Source: Pirellulales bacterium
GTDB taxonomy: Bacteria > Planctomycetota > Planctomycetia > Pirellulales > JALHPA01
Reading direction: 5' to 3'
NCBI GenBank assembly: GCA_033762255.1
Contig: JANRLT010000029.1
Location: forward strand, 1-64,000
Length of the DNA stretch: 64,000 nt
In this document: positions 63,049-64,000 of the stretch, piece by piece
How the letters are laid out: each line of letters starts with the position of its first letter
Numbering within the stretch: the first letter of the stretch is position 1
Position numbers and translations under genes: made by a program
The notes under the pieces: generated by a model
The model's database searches: none
What the model was told of the DNA's origin: nothing
Seen by the model: only the letters and a program-made list of their open reading frames with translations

Positions 63049-63069
63049 GGCGACGGAGTCGCCTCCTAC
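63049..63069 (-). repeat. GTAG hairpin after the DUF1559 gene
   Basis: On the minus strand, GTAGGA and the hairpin GGCGAC-TCC-GTCGCC follow the DUF1559 stop by 12 bases; the stop itself sits in a GTAGGCGAC sequence. It is identical to the hairpin at 62034. Confidence 0.88.
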
Positions 63070-63081
63070 AAATTCGGTCGC

Positions 63082-63795
63082 CTACTGCGGCAACGCAAAA
63101 TTCCAAGGCTGATGCGCCCAGGTGTGAATCTGCTCTTCGTTGATTAAATCCACATGCCCGTCGGCATACAGGTAATGGGCGGCACCCAGGTGACGGTCAA
63201 CCTGGACCTCCGCTTTGATAGCGTCAAACACGATCCCTTTTTTGATATTCGAGACGCGATACCAATTAAAACTGTGCAAGTGGTCGGCGAACAAATCGAC
63301 CCCTTTTTGCTCGGCGGTCTCAAAAGCGACAATCGTCTTTGATGTCGCCTTTAACTTGCGCACATTCTCAAACTTGGGCTTGGCCTCTGTTGACAAATAC
63401 CCATTCAGCGAGTAACTGGTCAACTTTTGCCGCAGGCGTTCCTCTCCCAGCAGGTCGCTAGGGCAGATCCGCACCTTGTCGACGCTTTCCATGTAGGGGG
63501 CCAGCGTATGAATCCACGCCCGGGTGTACAAACCGGTCACCGGATCGGGTTCGGTCGTGTGGGTGGACGCGGGCCAACGCCCTTTGTGCACATCCAGGTA
63601 ATTCAACATCGAAATGCCAATCTGTCGCAGGTTGTTACCGCATTGGGTGCGTAAACTGGCCTGCCGCGCTTGTTGCACGGCGGGCAACAGCAGCGCTAAT
63701 AAAATCCCAATAATTGCAATCACCACCAACAACTCGACCAGCGTAAAGCCAGCCCAGCCACGGCGGGAAATCCAGTTTGGACGGGAAAAGTTCAT
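63082..63795 (-). CDS. DUF1559 pseudopilin with prepilin leader and H-X9-DG motif
   Basis: A 237-residue protein. The prepilin-type N-terminus [20 protein letters not shown] (about 15-34) has the cleavage glycine, followed by FTLVE with the glutamate at +5. The helix continues [20 protein letters not shown]. The C-terminal half has the family motif [15 protein letters not shown], His plus nine residues plus DG. DUF1559 proteins are expanded in planctomycetes and presumed to build type IV-like surface fibres. It lies in no pilus operon; a GTAG hairpin follows its stop. Confidence 0.93.
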   Translation of the reverse strand: MNFSRPNWISRRGWAGFTLVELLVVIAIIGILLALLLPAVQQARQASLRTQCGNNLRQIGISMLNYLDVHKGRWPASTHTTEPDPVTGLYTRAWIHTLAPYMESVDKVRICPSDLLGEERLRQKLTSYSLNGYLSTEAKPKFENVRKLKATSKTIVAFETAEQKGVDLFADHLHSFNWYRVSNIKKGIVFDAIKAEVQVDRHLGAAHYLYADGHVDLINEEQIHTWAHQPWNFALPQ

Positions 63796-63804
63796 AATCA
63801 GCCT

Positions 63805-63895
63805 GTAGCGGAATTCGCTAGAATTCCAGACTTTATCTCGTAGCTGAATTCACTAGAATTCCAAACCATCTGCAGCGGAATTCTGCCGCATTCTT
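63805..63895 (+). repeat. Cluster of GTAGC-GGAATTC hairpins
   Basis: Two hairpins of the form GTAGC, GGAATTC (or TGAATTC), 4-base loop, GAATTCC lie at 63805-63827 and 63840-63862, with a third degenerate copy (GCAGCGGAATTCTGCCGC) at about 63873. They match those at 43334 and 48629. They occupy most of the right edge beyond the DUF1559 start; no gene is visible in the last 100 bases. Confidence 0.82.
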
Positions 63896-64000
63896 GCCAA
63901 CGATAGCCACAAATTCCAGCCGATTGATCACGTAGCGAAAATTGCAAAATTCCGATGATTCAACGTATTTCACGAGGAACTTTGTGTGAGTTCCACTAAG

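Overview
The window looks like a stretch of a planctomycete chromosome (Planctomycetota, most like the Pirellulales group). The reasons are a giant UvrA made of two complete copies, a PVC-type cytochrome c with a GDSL-like partner gene, a DUF1559 pseudopilin with an H-X9-DG motif, a PEP-CTERM protein, an fae/mtdB pair of methanopterin-linked C1 genes, many weak or absent Shine-Dalgarno sites, and many GTAG-flanked intergenic hairpins. The placement is inferred from gene content. There is no rRNA in the window and I found no tRNA gene and no CRISPR array.

Layout. 1-1.8 kb: end of an IS30-type element, an AT-rich stretch and an array of short palindromes. 1.8-5.1 kb: a secreted beta-helix (pectate-lyase-like) protein and a secreted HEAT-like protein. 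5.5-13 kb: the double UvrA with an extra duplicated C-terminal domain. 13.4-20 kb, all minus: an SBF-type transporter, a DUF1254 protein, glgC, larE and a Cys-loop-type ligand-gated channel. 20.3-24.8 kb, plus: rpmF-fabD-fabG-acpP-fabF, the fatty-acid synthesis core, headed by a promoter and an attenuator-like hairpin. 24.9-36.7 kb: a response regulator, a ThuA-like protein, a DUF433/DUF5615 toxin-antitoxin pair broken by a stop codon, the PVC cytochrome and SGNH gene, an intact UPF0175/DUF3368 pair, mtdB and fae, and a CAP-domain protein with a clear terminator. 37-40.8 kb: small membrane protein, HigA-like fragment, moaC and two short-chain dehydrogenases.

41.1-51.6 kb is a complete minus-strand Tad/Flp pilus locus in transcription order: flp pilin, prepilin peptidase, TadE-like pseudopilin, CpaB, secretin, TadZ, TadA ATPase, TadB, TadC. 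The genes are split by gaps of 100-470 bp holding hairpins, so several transcripts or processing sites are likely. 52-60.4 kb carries envelope sugar/lipid genes: a GT39-like transferase, a terpenoid-cyclase-fold protein translationally coupled to a DUF362 protein, a YfhO-like membrane protein and a GT2 glycosyltransferase. 60.4-63.8 kb, minus: a small HEAT-like protein, a cupin, the PEP-CTERM protein and the DUF1559 pseudopilin.

The most unusual signals are the single-chain double UvrA and its C-terminal repeat domain, the GTAG hairpins sitting a few bases after stop codons of unrelated genes, a three-copy dispersed multi-hairpin repeat, an intergenic motif shared by three upstream regions, and a pentameric channel homologue with an extra N-terminal membrane anchor.
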